Assembly: GCA_944388175.1 (NCBI GenBank)
Contig: CALXHR010000005.1
Coordinates: 1 to 64,000 of the forward strand
Reading direction: 5' to 3'
Source: an uncultured Gemmiger sp.
GTDB taxonomy: Bacteria > Bacillota > Clostridia > Oscillospirales > Ruminococcaceae
DNA: 64,000 bases
Shown: positions 18,846-28,114 of the stretch, one piece after another
How the letters are laid out: the number at the start of each line of letters is the position of its first letter
How positions within the stretch are numbered: position 1 is the first letter of the stretch
Made by a program: the position numbers and the translations under genes
The notes under the pieces: model-generated
Told to the model about the DNA's origin: nothing
The model's database searches: none
Seen by the model: only the letters and a program-made list of their open reading frames with translations

Positions 18846-20618
18846 TTACCTCCCGGCCGGTTCCCCGGCCCAGCCATCGACGACGAGCACCTGCAAGCTG
18901 GCGGTGCCGTGGGTCACGGTGTAACGGTCGGTTATGGCAAAGTGTTCCTCAATCCAGGCGTGGAATTCCGCCATGTCGCGCACCTCGGCGTCGTTGTACA
19001 GCACGACGTCGGGCAATTTGCCCGGCACGTCGGTGTAATATTGTTCATACCGCGGGTCGCTGTCGGTGCCCGAAATCACCGACGCCTGCGCGACCTCCAG
19101 CGTGCCGTCGTCCATCAGCCAGGCAAGGCCGTGCGGCTCGCCGATGGCCTGCAGCACCTTTTGCCCGGCGTAGGGGGCCAGCGCTTCATACAGGCATTGC
19201 TGCATGTCGGCGGCGGTCTCGTCGGCCCAGACGCCTTGGGCCGGGCCGTCCCCGATGCGCACCAGCGCCGTGTCCCCCGGCGTGCCGGCCCGCCAGCCGG
19301 TCATCTGCACCAGCCACAGCCGCGCCGCCGCCGGGCAGAGCAGCAGCACTGCCAGCACCGCCAGCACCCCGGTGTGCACGCGCGGCGCGCGGCGGCGCAG
19401 CGCCAGCGCCGCCGCGCCGCACCACGCCGGCCAGAACAGATACATAAAGGTGGTGGGCAGGGCGATGAGCGTCGAGCGCAGGATCATCAGGTAGGCGGCC
19501 ACCCCCGGCAGCCACCCCAGCCAGAACAGTACGGCGCGCGCCGCGCCGCCCTGCGCGCAGCGGCGGTCCAGCCAAAAGGTGCAGCCGCCGGCCACCGTCG
19601 CCGCCAGGTAGAGGTGGCGGCAGTCCAGCGCGGCGTCCGCCAGCGCAAACTGCGCGCAGCGCACGCTCATGCAGGCGGTGAACAGCCACAACAGCGCTTC
19701 CACCGCGCGCGGCACCCCGGAGCGGCGGCGCCACAGCCACACCGCCCACAACGCCAGCGCCGCCAGCAGCGGCCAGAACGCGAATCGGGCCGCCGTCAGC
19801 GCCTGGCCCGCCAGCACCGCCAGCCGCTGGGCGGCGGTAAAATTGTACTGCGGGTCGTGCAATACCAGGGCGATGCGCGCCGCCAGCGCCGGCAGGTCAA
19901 ACCCCATGCCCGCGCACACCCACAGCAAAAACGCGCCGCCGCACACAGCGCAGCCGCCCGCAAACGCCAGCGCGCCGCGCGGCAGCGGGCCCACGCGAGC
20001 TTCGCCCCCGCGGCGCCCCAGCAGGACCATGCCCAGCCACAGCACCGGCGCGGCCGCCACGCTTTGCGGGTAGGCCAAAAAGCTCAGGCAGGCGCACACC
20101 GCCCCCGCCGCCACGCGCCACAGCCCGCGGTACTGGCGCGCCCCGGGCGCATAGTAGCCGTACCAGCACAAAAACGCCGCCAGCGTGTAGTGGAACTGCT
20201 GGCTGGTATAATCCGGCCCCAAAAACCACTTGGGCGTGAACAAAAACACCCCCAACGCCGCCAGATACGCGGCGGGGCGGCCCAGCGCCCCGCGCAGGCT
20301 GCGGTAACACCAGACGCCCAGCCCCGCCTTGGCCGCCAGCGTCACGCCGCGCACAAACAGCAGCACGCCGGTGGTGCCGCCCGAAAGCGCCCTAAACAGC
20401 GCGATGAGCGGCGCGGTGGTCAGCGCGCTGAGCTGGTGCGGCTCCCACATCTGGGCAAACAGGCGGTCGCCGCTTACCAGCCGGTACCCCAGCGACAGCG
20501 CGTATTGTTCGTCGATCTCCAGCCCGGTGTACAGCGTGCGCGCCATGGCCGCGGCGGCCGCCAGCGCCAGCACGGCCGCCAACGCGTACCCGGCAGCGGT
20601 TTTGTGTTTGCGGTTCAA
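18846..20618 (-). CDS. Large polytopic membrane protein, GT-C glycosyltransferase-like
   Basis: 590 residues with about eleven to thirteen membrane helices and a soluble C-terminal tail of about 120 residues. The first extracellular loop reads YTGLEIDEQYALSLGYRL and continues with WEPHQLSA, an acidic pair plus downstream His pattern as in GT39-like enzymes. I place the start at TTG 20618 (TTGA overlap with the upstream stop) because a GGGAAGGGGG ribosome site precedes it and no in-frame ATG gives the first membrane helix. A sugar transferase using a polyprenyl-phosphate donor is likely; a polymerase is possible. Confidence 0.68.
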   Translation of the reverse strand: MNRKHKTAAGYALAAVLALAAAAAMARTLYTGLEIDEQYALSLGYRLVSGDRLFAQMWEPHQLSALTTAPLIALFRALSGGTTGVLLFVRGVTLAAKAGLGVWCYRSLRGALGRPAAYLAALGVFLFTPKWFLGPDYTSQQFHYTLAAFLCWYGYYAPGARQYRGLWRVAAGAVCACLSFLAYPQSVAAAPVLWLGMVLLGRRGGEARVGPLPRGALAFAGGCAVCGGAFLLWVCAGMGFDLPALAARIALVLHDPQYNFTAAQRLAVLAGQALTAARFAFWPLLAALALWAVWLWRRRSGVPRAVEALLWLFTACMSVRCAQFALADAALDCRHLYLAATVAGGCTFWLDRRCAQGGAARAVLFWLGWLPGVAAYLMILRSTLIALPTTFMYLFWPAWCGAAALALRRRAPRVHTGVLAVLAVLLLCPAAARLWLVQMTGWRAGTPGDTALVRIGDGPAQGVWADETAADMQQCLYEALAPYAGQKVLQAIGEPHGLAWLMDDGTLEVAQASVISGTDSDPRYEQYYTDVPGKLPDVVLYNDAEVRDMAEFHAWIEEHFAITDRYTVTHGTASLQVLVVDGWAGEPAGR

Positions 20619-21481
20619 CGGGCGGCCCCCTTCCCGGCATGCTGCGGCGGGTCCACCCGGCGGCGCAGCAGCGCGTCGCGCGCACGCCACAGGTAGGGCA
20701 GCCAGTTCAGGCAAAAGGCTTCCCACTTGCGCTGCAGCCAGGTCTGGGGTTTTGCCGCCCCCCTGACGGCCGCAACGTCGATGTACCGCGCCTTTTGCAC
20801 CACGCGGATCGCTTCGTGCCCGGTGGGCGTTTCCTCCGGCGTGCAGTAGTCCGGCCCCAGGATGCGGAACCGCTGCGGGCATTCGGCTACCAGCCGGTTG
20901 AGCTGGCTCTCGTCATGGAACCGCGCAATCACCCCGCGGGCCAGGTCCTCGTTGGTGCGGGCTTTGAGCTCCCGGCACAGGGCCAGGTAGGCCGCCGCCG
21001 TGCCGCCGTTGAGCCCGCCCGCCACGTAATACCGCCCGCAGTTGTACGGGATGCCGGCGCGGCTCTGGCGGCGGCGCTCATAGGGGTGAAACAGCGGGTC
21101 TTTGCCGTAGTAGGGCAGGTGGCACACCGCCACCAATTCCTGGCCGGCGGCGGGGTCGGGCAGCAGCTCGGCCGCCGGGATATCCCGCATACAGCGCAGG
21201 TTGGCGTTGGCAAAAAACAGGTAGTCGTACCCGGCCAGCCGGTCCGCCTGGCCCAAAAACGCGTCAAAGCGCTGCATTGTGCTGTAGGGCCAGGGCAGCG
21301 CGGTCTGCGGGATGCGCACAACGTCGGGCGCGTCCTCATAGTCGATGCGTTCGGCGTCGGTGAACACAAAGAACGTCCGCGCGCAGTCCGGCAGGAAATG
21401 CGCTTTGAAATTGGGGTAAAAGTCGTGCCAAAAGACCCGGTAAGCCCCTGTGCACAGGTACAGCACCGCAACGGTAGGCAT
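20615..21481 (-). CDS. GT6-family glycosyltransferase (ABO blood-group transferase-like)
   Basis: 288 residues, retaining GT-A enzyme. The family core is FVFTDAERI, then LPWPYSTMQRFDAFL and YDYLFFANANLR at residues 86-96. In bacterial GT6 members the metal-binding DxD of the animal enzymes is replaced by NxN; here it is NAN at 92-94. GGLNGGTAAAYLALC and HDESQLNRL are further family-specific blocks. Known GT6 enzymes add alpha-1,3-linked Gal or GalNAc, often to a fucosylated galactose. A GT11 gene lies four genes upstream in the same operon. Donor (Gal or GalNAc) cannot be told from sequence. Confidence 0.88.
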   Translation of the reverse strand: MPTVAVLYLCTGAYRVFWHDFYPNFKAHFLPDCARTFFVFTDAERIDYEDAPDVVRIPQTALPWPYSTMQRFDAFLGQADRLAGYDYLFFANANLRCMRDIPAAELLPDPAAGQELVAVCHLPYYGKDPLFHPYERRRQSRAGIPYNCGRYYVAGGLNGGTAAAYLALCRELKARTNEDLARGVIARFHDESQLNRLVAECPQRFRILGPDYCTPEETPTGHEAIRVVQKARYIDVAAVRGAAKPQTWLQRKWEAFCLNWLPYLWRARDALLRRRVDPPQHAGKGAAR

Positions 21482-21482
21482 T

Positions 21483-23015
21483 TTACGCGCTCCTTTTGTG
21501 TGTAAGTTTGCGCCAGACCCCGGCCGCGTACTGCCGCAGGTAGGCGGCGTCGCCGCCCCAGCCGTAGACGGCCAGGTTGAGGGCGTTGGGCACCACCAGC
21601 ACCAGCACGGCGCGCGGGGCCAGCCCCAGCCAGCCGCCCAGCGGCACCAGCGCGCAGGCCGCGTAGGTCAGCCCCAGGCAGGCCGCCAGCGTGACCAGGT
21701 GCAGCGCCTGCACGCGCAGGTAATGCCCCAGGCTGCCCTGCATATACTGCCGGAACACCACCCGGATGCGCCCCGCCCACATGATGCCGTGGGCGATGAC
21801 GGTGGCCGCCAGCGCGCCGGTGATATCCCACAGCGGGAACAGCGCAAAACTCAGCGCCAGGTTGACGGCGGCCGACGCCACCATGAACCACTGGTCCTGC
21901 TCAAAATGGCCCAGCACCGCGCGGTAGGACCCCAGCATGCGGTGGTTCCAGCCGATGTATTCGTTCAAACAGAACACCAGCACAAAGCTCATGGGCAGCA
22001 GCCACTGCTCGCCCATCCAGGCCGCCATAAAGGGCTGGAACAGGCAGAAATACGCCGTGGCCACAAAGCTGGCGAACAGGTAGCTGAACAGGTCCATGCC
22101 CCAGAACACCTGCTTGTCGTGGGCGTTGGCGGCGGCCGTTTTGTCGTAGACGATGTTGCCGATGGCCGCGGCAAAGCTGTCCATGATTTTGTTGCCGAGG
22201 TCGGTGGCACTGGTGGAGATGTTGGTGTAGTTGCCCAGGTGCGTCGTCTGGACCGAGCCGCCCATGCGCGCCGTGACGATGGTGTCGGACGAGCCGTAGA
22301 TTGTGTTGGACAGCCGGTGTACAAGGTAATACCGCAGGTCGTGGAAGATGCCCAGCTCTTTAAAATCGCGCAGCGTGACCTTGACGTCCTTAACATAGGG
22401 GAAATCTTTGTTGAACCGCCGCGCAATGACGAGGTTGGCGCAGACGTTGCAGACGATGGCGGTGCTGAAATACAGCACATAGTTGGGCCACCACAGCGAG
22501 ACGGCGATTTTGGCCAGCGAGGTGAGGACGTTGAAGCAGAAATCGATGCGCGTGCACAGGTACCCCTGCTGGGTGCAGGTGTACATCAGCCGCCGGGTGA
22601 CCAGAAAGTAGCTGCACAGCGTCGAAACAACGTTGAGCGCGTACACCGTGTACGCCGTGGCCGCCGGCACGTCGGGCATGATCCACGGCAGGGCGGCCGC
22701 GCCCAGCAGCGCCAGCACGGCGATGGCCAGGCCCACGGCGCGGTAGGCCCACTTGTACATCGACATGTATTTGCTGATTTTTTCTTCATTTTGGGCGGCG
22801 ATCTGCGCGTAGAGACGGTAGCTGATGACGCTGCCGACGCCGAACTCGGCAATGGAGAAAAAGTTGAACAGCTGGGTGACGACCTGCGACGCCGTGCTGA
22901 TCTGCGCGCCGAAATTGTAGACGAGCAGACGCCGGGTGACCAGCCCCAGCAGCAACAGCAGCAGGCTGGACCCCAGCGCGTAGGCCATATTCAACAACGT
23001 ACGTTTGGTTCGCAA
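21483..23015 (-). CDS. Wzx-type oligosaccharide flippase (MOP superfamily)
   Basis: 510 residues with about 12 to 14 membrane helices; the start RTKRTLLNMAYALGSSLLLLLLGLVTRRLL is typical of polysaccharide-export flippases. It should move the undecaprenyl-PP-linked repeat unit across the membrane. The best start is TTG at 23015, with AAGGA 8 bases upstream in the end of the GT2 gene; the next ATG at 22987 would remove the conserved basic start. Three residues before the stop come LTHKRSA. It is followed after 1 bp by the GT6 gene. Confidence 0.88.
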   Translation of the reverse strand: MRTKRTLLNMAYALGSSLLLLLLGLVTRRLLVYNFGAQISTASQVVTQLFNFFSIAEFGVGSVISYRLYAQIAAQNEEKISKYMSMYKWAYRAVGLAIAVLALLGAAALPWIMPDVPAATAYTVYALNVVSTLCSYFLVTRRLMYTCTQQGYLCTRIDFCFNVLTSLAKIAVSLWWPNYVLYFSTAIVCNVCANLVIARRFNKDFPYVKDVKVTLRDFKELGIFHDLRYYLVHRLSNTIYGSSDTIVTARMGGSVQTTHLGNYTNISTSATDLGNKIMDSFAAAIGNIVYDKTAAANAHDKQVFWGMDLFSYLFASFVATAYFCLFQPFMAAWMGEQWLLPMSFVLVFCLNEYIGWNHRMLGSYRAVLGHFEQDQWFMVASAAVNLALSFALFPLWDITGALAATVIAHGIMWAGRIRVVFRQYMQGSLGHYLRVQALHLVTLAACLGLTYAACALVPLGGWLGLAPRAVLVLVVPNALNLAVYGWGGDAAYLRQYAAGVWRKLTHKRSA

Positions 23016-23020
23016 AATGG

Positions 23021-24019
23021 TTATCCTTTCTTGCAGGCGGCGGCCAGCCACAGCGTCAGCCGCGGCCCCAGCAGGCGCATCATCGCCTGGAAAGCCCGCC
23101 AGTCGCGGCGGGTGCGCACTTGCGTCCCGCGGGCGTACAGCGGGCGCAGCTGCCGCAGGTACGGCAGGCAGGCGCGGCGCACCGTGGCGTCGCGCACGGC
23201 GGCCGTGCGCGCCTGCGGCCAAAACACATCGGCGGCGGCGTCCTGCATGGCGGTGTAGGCAGCCGCATCAGCCCCGCCGCTGGCGGCCAGCGCGGCCAGC
23301 CGCCGCTGGGCGGCCACCAGCGCCGCAAAGCGCCGGGGCAGGTTTTGGGCGTCGGTCAGCAAGCTGCCGGGGCGCCCCACACGGTAGTGGATGAACACGA
23401 CGTCCAAAAAGTACAGCCGCTCGCAGCAGGTCAGCGCCCACAGGTCAAAGGGCCAGTCCTCGGCCCAGCGCACGTCGGTCCAAAAGCGCAGCCGGTTTTG
23501 CCGCAGCCAGGCGCGGCGCATACAGTATTTCCATACCGACCAGTGCCCCGCCGTGTACAAAGCGCGCAGCCGCGCGGCGTAGTCGGCGCTGGCAAAGGGG
23601 CCGGGGCGCAGCGCCAGGCCGGGGTGTTCGGCCAGCGTGCCGTCGGGCTGCCACTCTAAATGTCTGCCAATGTACCAGTCGTACCCCGGGTGGGCGGCCA
23701 GTTCCCGCCGCAGCGCCGCCAGCAGCCCGGGGGCCATGGCGTCGTCGCTGTCCAGAAACAGCACCCAGTCGCCGGCGGCGGCTTTCAGGCCGGTGTTGCG
23801 CGCGGCGGCCAGCCCGCCGTTTTTGCGGTGGATCACCTGAAAACCGGGGATTTCGGCCGCAAAGGCGTCGCACAGCTGCGGGCTGGCGTCGGTGGAACCG
23901 TCGTCGACGAGGATACACTCCCAGTCTTTGGGGCCGGGCTGCTCGGCCACGCTCTTGACGCAGGCCGCCAGGTAGTTCTGCACATTGTACACCGGCACGA
24001 TGATGGAAAACATCGGCAT
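23021..24019 (-). CDS. GT2 family glycosyltransferase
   Basis: 332 residues. GT-A motifs are FSIIVPVYNVQNYL at the start, LVDDGSTDASPQLCDAF, NGGLAAARNTGL, and the DxD-type LFLDSDDAM. The C-terminal half (AEDWPFDLWALTCCERLYFLD) matches the WcaA-like group of exopolysaccharide transferases. An AAAGGAGG site precedes the ATG at 24019. It likely adds one sugar of the repeat unit on the cytoplasmic side. Confidence 0.88.
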   Translation of the reverse strand: MPMFSIIVPVYNVQNYLAACVKSVAEQPGPKDWECILVDDGSTDASPQLCDAFAAEIPGFQVIHRKNGGLAAARNTGLKAAAGDWVLFLDSDDAMAPGLLAALRRELAAHPGYDWYIGRHLEWQPDGTLAEHPGLALRPGPFASADYAARLRALYTAGHWSVWKYCMRRAWLRQNRLRFWTDVRWAEDWPFDLWALTCCERLYFLDVVFIHYRVGRPGSLLTDAQNLPRRFAALVAAQRRLAALAASGGADAAAYTAMQDAAADVFWPQARTAAVRDATVRRACLPYLRQLRPLYARGTQVRTRRDWRAFQAMMRLLGPRLTLWLAAACKKG

Positions 24020-24041
24020 GGCGGGGCCTCCTTTCGGCGTT

Positions 24042-24959
24042 TTACTTCGTTTCCACCAGCTGCCAGTGCGGCTGGTACAGCGCCGTGTGCTTGGTGTGGG
24101 CGTACCAGCGGTCGGGCGCCCACACGGCATCGGCCGCCGGGGCCAGGTACTGCGCCCACCAGCTGTAGGTGGAGTTGCTCAGGATAAACCCGCGGCAGCG
24201 CTGCATCAGCGCCAGGTCGGCCACGGCGTCGCCGCGCGGCACAAACTGCGCGGGCAGGCCGGCGGTGTCCAGGTTGGCGCGCGCCCAGTCCACATCGTCA
24301 GAGAACACGAACACCGTTGCGTCGGGCCGCGCGGCCTTGACCGCCGCCGCCGCGCGCGCGTAGTACGCCGGCGTGCACACCTGTAAAATCTCGTTTTCGG
24401 GCTTGGCATAGTCGCCGCGGCGCAGGTGCAGCGCCACCGGCCACGCCGCGGCGTCGATGGCCGCCGCCCACGGCCCCGCGGGCGGCTGTTTGGCGCGCAG
24501 TTCGCGCCGGATGGTACCGGCACAGTCGGCAAAATACCCTTCTGCCTGGAAATACCCCCACGCCAGAAAATCCCGCGCGGGGCCGCGGCGCGCCGGGGTG
24601 TAGCCGTCGGTGGCAAAGTGCAGCCCCAGCAGGTTCAGCACAGGGGCGCAGCGCGCTTCCCACCCGTGCCAGTCCCGCGCCAGCAGGCCGCGGCGCTGCT
24701 CGTACTTAATCATCAGCGCCTTGGCGGCGTTCTGCCGCGGCAGGTGCCGTTTGGCAAAGCCCGGCTCGGCCAGAATGCGCACCTCCGGCGCAAGGTTCAG
24801 CGCGCCCAGCGCGCAGACGGTGTGGGCGGGCGCGCCGTCGCGCCAGTCCTGCCGGTCCAGCAGGGTGACGCCCTCGCCGCAGCGCAGGCCCAGCGCCCGC
24901 GCAAAGGCGTAGATAAACATCTGGTTGCCCAGGCCCCCGGCCAGTTCGGCGTAGATCAT
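24042..24959 (-). CDS. GT11 alpha-1,2-fucosyltransferase-like protein
   Basis: 305 residues. GT11 hallmarks are the start ELAGGLGNQMFIYAFARAL, motif HLRRGDY at 178-184 (HxRRxDY, GDP-fucose binding), VFSDDVDWAR, and FILSNSTYSWWAQYL. Family members transfer L-fucose to the 2-position of galactose, giving H-antigen-like ends. The gene overlaps the upstream GT4 by 4 bp. No GDP-fucose biosynthesis gene (gmd, fcl or fkp) is in the window, so the donor must be made elsewhere or the donor differs. Confidence 0.88.
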   Translation of the reverse strand: MIYAELAGGLGNQMFIYAFARALGLRCGEGVTLLDRQDWRDGAPAHTVCALGALNLAPEVRILAEPGFAKRHLPRQNAAKALMIKYEQRRGLLARDWHGWEARCAPVLNLLGLHFATDGYTPARRGPARDFLAWGYFQAEGYFADCAGTIRRELRAKQPPAGPWAAAIDAAAWPVALHLRRGDYAKPENEILQVCTPAYYARAAAAVKAARPDATVFVFSDDVDWARANLDTAGLPAQFVPRGDAVADLALMQRCRGFILSNSTYSWWAQYLAPAADAVWAPDRWYAHTKHTALYQPHWQLVETK

Positions 24960-26062
24960 CGCGCGCCCCCCAGTTCGTCGTACAGCTGTTCCATGCGGCG
25001 GGCAGCCGCGCCCAGCTCATACCCGGCAGCGGCCAGCTGCGCCCAGTGGTCGGCGTGGGCTCCCTGCCCCGCAATGCGCTGCGCCGTGGCGGCCCACACG
25101 GCCAGCGGGGCGTCCAGCGGCAGAAAATGCACCAGCTCGGTCACCGCGCCGTCGTCTGGCACATTGGCCGAGGCCAGGCACGGCACGCCGCAGCCCTGGG
25201 CTTCCACCAGCGTGACGGGGCTGCCCTCAAAGTTGCTGGGCAGCAAAAACACATCGAACGCGTTCATAAACGCCGGCACGTCGTCCTGCACGCCGGCAAA
25301 CAGCACGCGGTCCTGCAGCCCCTGCGCCTGCACGGCGGCGCGCACCTCGGCTTCCATCTCGCCGGTGCCCACCAGCAGCAGTTTCCACGCCGGGTCCTGC
25401 GCGGCCAGCGCCGCAAAGACATCCAACAGGAACAGCGGGTTTTTCTGGTGGTTGATGCGCCCCACAAACCCGGCCAGGCGGTCGGTTTCGGCCACGCCGT
25501 ACCGCGCGCGCACGGCGGCGCGGGCTGCCGCGTCGGGGTGGAAGCGGCTCTGGTCCACGGCGTTGCAGGCCACGGCAAAATTGGGTTTCTGGTCGATGTG
25601 CGCGCCAAACACAAAGCGCCCGGCCGCCACACCGCACCCCAGGAAATAATCGGCAAAGCACTGGTAGACCAGATGCGCGGCGTGCCAGGCCAGCGTCAGG
25701 GGTGGGTAGACGATGTGGCTGTGCACGATGATTTTGGCGTGCGGGCACAGCGCGCGCATCATGCCGCACACCGGCGCGCCGATTTTGCTGGCGGTGTGGT
25801 AGTGGATGATATCGTAGTCCTTGTGGGCGCGCAGGTGGGCCCACAGCGCGCGGATGCGGTCCTTTTTATGGTCGGGCACCGCAAGGATCTGCACGCCCGC
25901 GGCCTGCAGCGCGGGGGCGGTGCTGGCCTGGTCCGGCGGGCACTGCCCCACGAACAGGTCGACCTGGTAGCGCACCAGGTCCAGGTGCAGCAGCAGGTTT
26001 TGCACATAGCGCTGCACGCCGCTTTGCACGCCCAAATGGTTGCTAATCATCAAAATGCGCAT
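24956..26062 (-). CDS. GT4 family glycosyltransferase
   Basis: 368 residues, GT-B fold. The N-terminal domain starts MRILMISNHLGVQSGVQRYV; the C-terminal domain has GFVGRINHQKNPLFLLDVF and the EX7E-type donor motif EGSPVTLVEAQGCGVPCLAS. It is close to the group of capsular transferases that includes EpsF-like proteins. The ATG at 26062 has GAAAGGGCCCC upstream; a longer frame overlaps the previous gene. It overlaps the GT11 gene by 4 bp. Confidence 0.88.
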   Translation of the reverse strand: MRILMISNHLGVQSGVQRYVQNLLLHLDLVRYQVDLFVGQCPPDQASTAPALQAAGVQILAVPDHKKDRIRALWAHLRAHKDYDIIHYHTASKIGAPVCGMMRALCPHAKIIVHSHIVYPPLTLAWHAAHLVYQCFADYFLGCGVAAGRFVFGAHIDQKPNFAVACNAVDQSRFHPDAAARAAVRARYGVAETDRLAGFVGRINHQKNPLFLLDVFAALAAQDPAWKLLLVGTGEMEAEVRAAVQAQGLQDRVLFAGVQDDVPAFMNAFDVFLLPSNFEGSPVTLVEAQGCGVPCLASANVPDDGAVTELVHFLPLDAPLAVWAATAQRIAGQGAHADHWAQLAAAGYELGAAARRMEQLYDELGGAR

Positions 26063-26085
26063 AGCCGGGGCCCTTTCTCTGTGGT

Positions 26086-26988
26086 TTACCAGTAGCTGCC
26101 GCCCTCGACGGCTTCGCGGTGGGCGACGCCCTCGCTCTCGGCGGGGCGCACCCAGGCGTCGTTGTACAGTTTGCTGATGACGGGGTGGTCGTCCCACCGT
26201 TTGCCCCGTATGCCGAACAGCAGCTGCGTCGCGCCGCTCATCTGCACGGCCACGTGGCCGGTGTCCCGCGCGTGGGCAGCCAGCGGCAGGCCGTAGGCCC
26301 CCGCGCCGATGATGGCCACCTCGTAGTCGGCCGCGTCCATCTGGCGCTGCATGGCCGCCAGCGCGTCGAACCAGCTGGCGTAGCCGGTCTCCTGCCCGGC
26401 CAGGCCCTGCACGGCGGGCACGACCGTCAGCGACGCGAACGCCGGCAGGATATCCCGCCCGGGGAAAAGCTGTTCCCGCCGGGCGTACTGGCGCAGGATC
26501 GTCTCGCGGAAGGGGTGCACCACCAGCACTTTTTTGCCCGCCATCGCCGCGCTCCAGGGCTGTGCATGGTAGTAGGGTTCCAGCGCGCGCAGCCGGGTGA
26601 ACTGCGTGCCGCGGCAGCCGCGGATGACCTCGCGCTCGGCCCCGACGTCCCACAGCGCCAGCAGGTCGGCGCTGTGCGCGCAGTCGACATACAGCCGGCA
26701 AAAGCGCGCCAGCGTATCGTCGTCAGTGGGGAACACGCCGGACAGCGTGCGGATGTCCTGCCGCGTTTTTTCGGCAAAGGTGCCGCCGCGCAGCCAGTCG
26801 GCCACGGTGCGCATCTCGGTCGCGCCGCAGCGGCCGAACAGGTACGGCCCACCCCGCAGCACGGCGCGGCGTACCAGGTCGTTGCCGGCGGCGGCGTCCA
26901 GCACCGGCACGCCGCGGTATTTCCAGCCAAAGCGCGCGCCTTTGTACAGGTTGCGCGCCGCTTCCAGCAGGGCGTTGTCGTTATCCAT
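26086..26988 (-). CDS. GT-D-like (DUF1792-like) glycosyltransferase candidate
   Basis: 300 residues. The block PYLFGRCGATEMRTV resembles the nucleotide/metal motif RFGDGE of GT-D enzymes, with the acidic residue kept; the C-terminal VAIIGAGAYGLPLAAHARDTGHVAVQMSG resembles the end of that family. Similarity is distant, so the family call is tentative. The ATG at 26988 overlaps the previous stop by 8 bp and has AAGGGGGCCGC upstream. Its place between two GT4 genes supports a sugar-transfer role. Confidence 0.55.
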   Translation of the reverse strand: MDNDNALLEAARNLYKGARFGWKYRGVPVLDAAAGNDLVRRAVLRGGPYLFGRCGATEMRTVADWLRGGTFAEKTRQDIRTLSGVFPTDDDTLARFCRLYVDCAHSADLLALWDVGAEREVIRGCRGTQFTRLRALEPYYHAQPWSAAMAGKKVLVVHPFRETILRQYARREQLFPGRDILPAFASLTVVPAVQGLAGQETGYASWFDALAAMQRQMDAADYEVAIIGAGAYGLPLAAHARDTGHVAVQMSGATQLLFGIRGKRWDDHPVISKLYNDAWVRPAESEGVAHREAVEGGSYW

Positions 26989-28093
26989 GCGCGGCCCCCT
27001 TGCCTTGCAGCAGCGCCAGCGCGGTCTCGGCGCTGTTCTGCCACAGAAAATGCTCATTGATGCGTTTTTGCGCCGCCGCGCCCATGGCGTCGTCGACGCG
27101 GTCCAGCGCGGCGGCCATCTGCGCGACGGTATCGCACAAAAAGCCGCTGACGCCGTCCTCTATAATCAGGTCCGGCCCCGGCGCGTGGCGCGCCACCGGC
27201 GGGCAGCCGGCGTACATCGCTTCCAGCAAACTCATGCCGAAAATCTCGCCGTCGTTTAAGTTGACGAAGGCGTCGCAGGCGTGGTAGTAGGCGTGCACGG
27301 CCTGGTTGGCCAGCTGCGGGATCAACCGGCAGCGCCCCAGCAGGCCGTTTTGCGCCAGCGCGGCGCGCAGCGCAGCGCCTTGCGCGCCCTGCCCGATGAC
27401 GACGGCCTGCCACCCCGGCGCGGCCTGCAGCAGCGGCACGAGGTCCAGCGGGCGCTTGTAGGCGTCCAGCCGGCCCACAAAGGCGAAGATTTTGGCCTGC
27501 GGGTCCAGCCCCAGCGCGCCGCGCAGCTGCGCGCGCCCGGCGGGGAGATCGGGGATGATGGCGGTGTCCAGCCCCACGGGCATCAGCCCGGCGCACCGCA
27601 CGCCCAGGGCTTGCAGCTCGGCCGCGGCGGCCGGCGTTTTGGCGTAGGTGGGCGTTTTTTGGTAGACCGCCAGGTTGCGCCGCAGCAAAAGGTCCATGAC
27701 GGCGCGCACCGCCGCGCGCGGCGACGTGCTTTTGAGCGCGCCGACCTGGCTGTAAAACAGGATGCCGTGCCGCCGGCAAAAGCGGTACAACCCCGGCACG
27801 CCGGGGGAATTATCGCCCATGACGTGCACGGCGTCGACGTGTTCGGCCCGCAGCACCTGCCAGCTTTTGTAAAATGCCTGCGACCCCAGCGCCCACGCCG
27901 GCAGCGTGTAGATGCGCACGTTGGGTTCGGGGTCCTCGACCACAGGGGCGGCGGCGCCCGGCGCCGGGTACAGCACGACGGCGCGCGCGCCCAGCGCGGC
28001 GAACGCTCGCGCCAGGCCCACCTCCTGCCGGTTATACATCCCCTTTTGGCCGGACGGTCCGCAGTAAAACTGCGGGATCGCAATGGTTTTCAT
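26981..28093 (-). CDS. GT4 family glycosyltransferase
   Basis: 370 residues. GT-B organisation: KGMYNRQEVGLARAF near the start, then FAFVGRLDAYKRPLDLVPLL and the EX7E-type motif DGEIFGMSLLEAMYAGCPPVA. Donor and acceptor unknown. It lies 21 bp after the beta-propeller gene, and its end overlaps the GT-D-like gene. Confidence 0.87.
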   Translation of the reverse strand: MKTIAIPQFYCGPSGQKGMYNRQEVGLARAFAALGARAVVLYPAPGAAAPVVEDPEPNVRIYTLPAWALGSQAFYKSWQVLRAEHVDAVHVMGDNSPGVPGLYRFCRRHGILFYSQVGALKSTSPRAAVRAVMDLLLRRNLAVYQKTPTYAKTPAAAAELQALGVRCAGLMPVGLDTAIIPDLPAGRAQLRGALGLDPQAKIFAFVGRLDAYKRPLDLVPLLQAAPGWQAVVIGQGAQGAALRAALAQNGLLGRCRLIPQLANQAVHAYYHACDAFVNLNDGEIFGMSLLEAMYAGCPPVARHAPGPDLIIEDGVSGFLCDTVAQMAAALDRVDDAMGAAAQKRINEHFLWQNSAETALALLQGKGAAHG

Positions 28094-28114
28094 GCATGCC
28101 CCCTGTGGTTTTGC

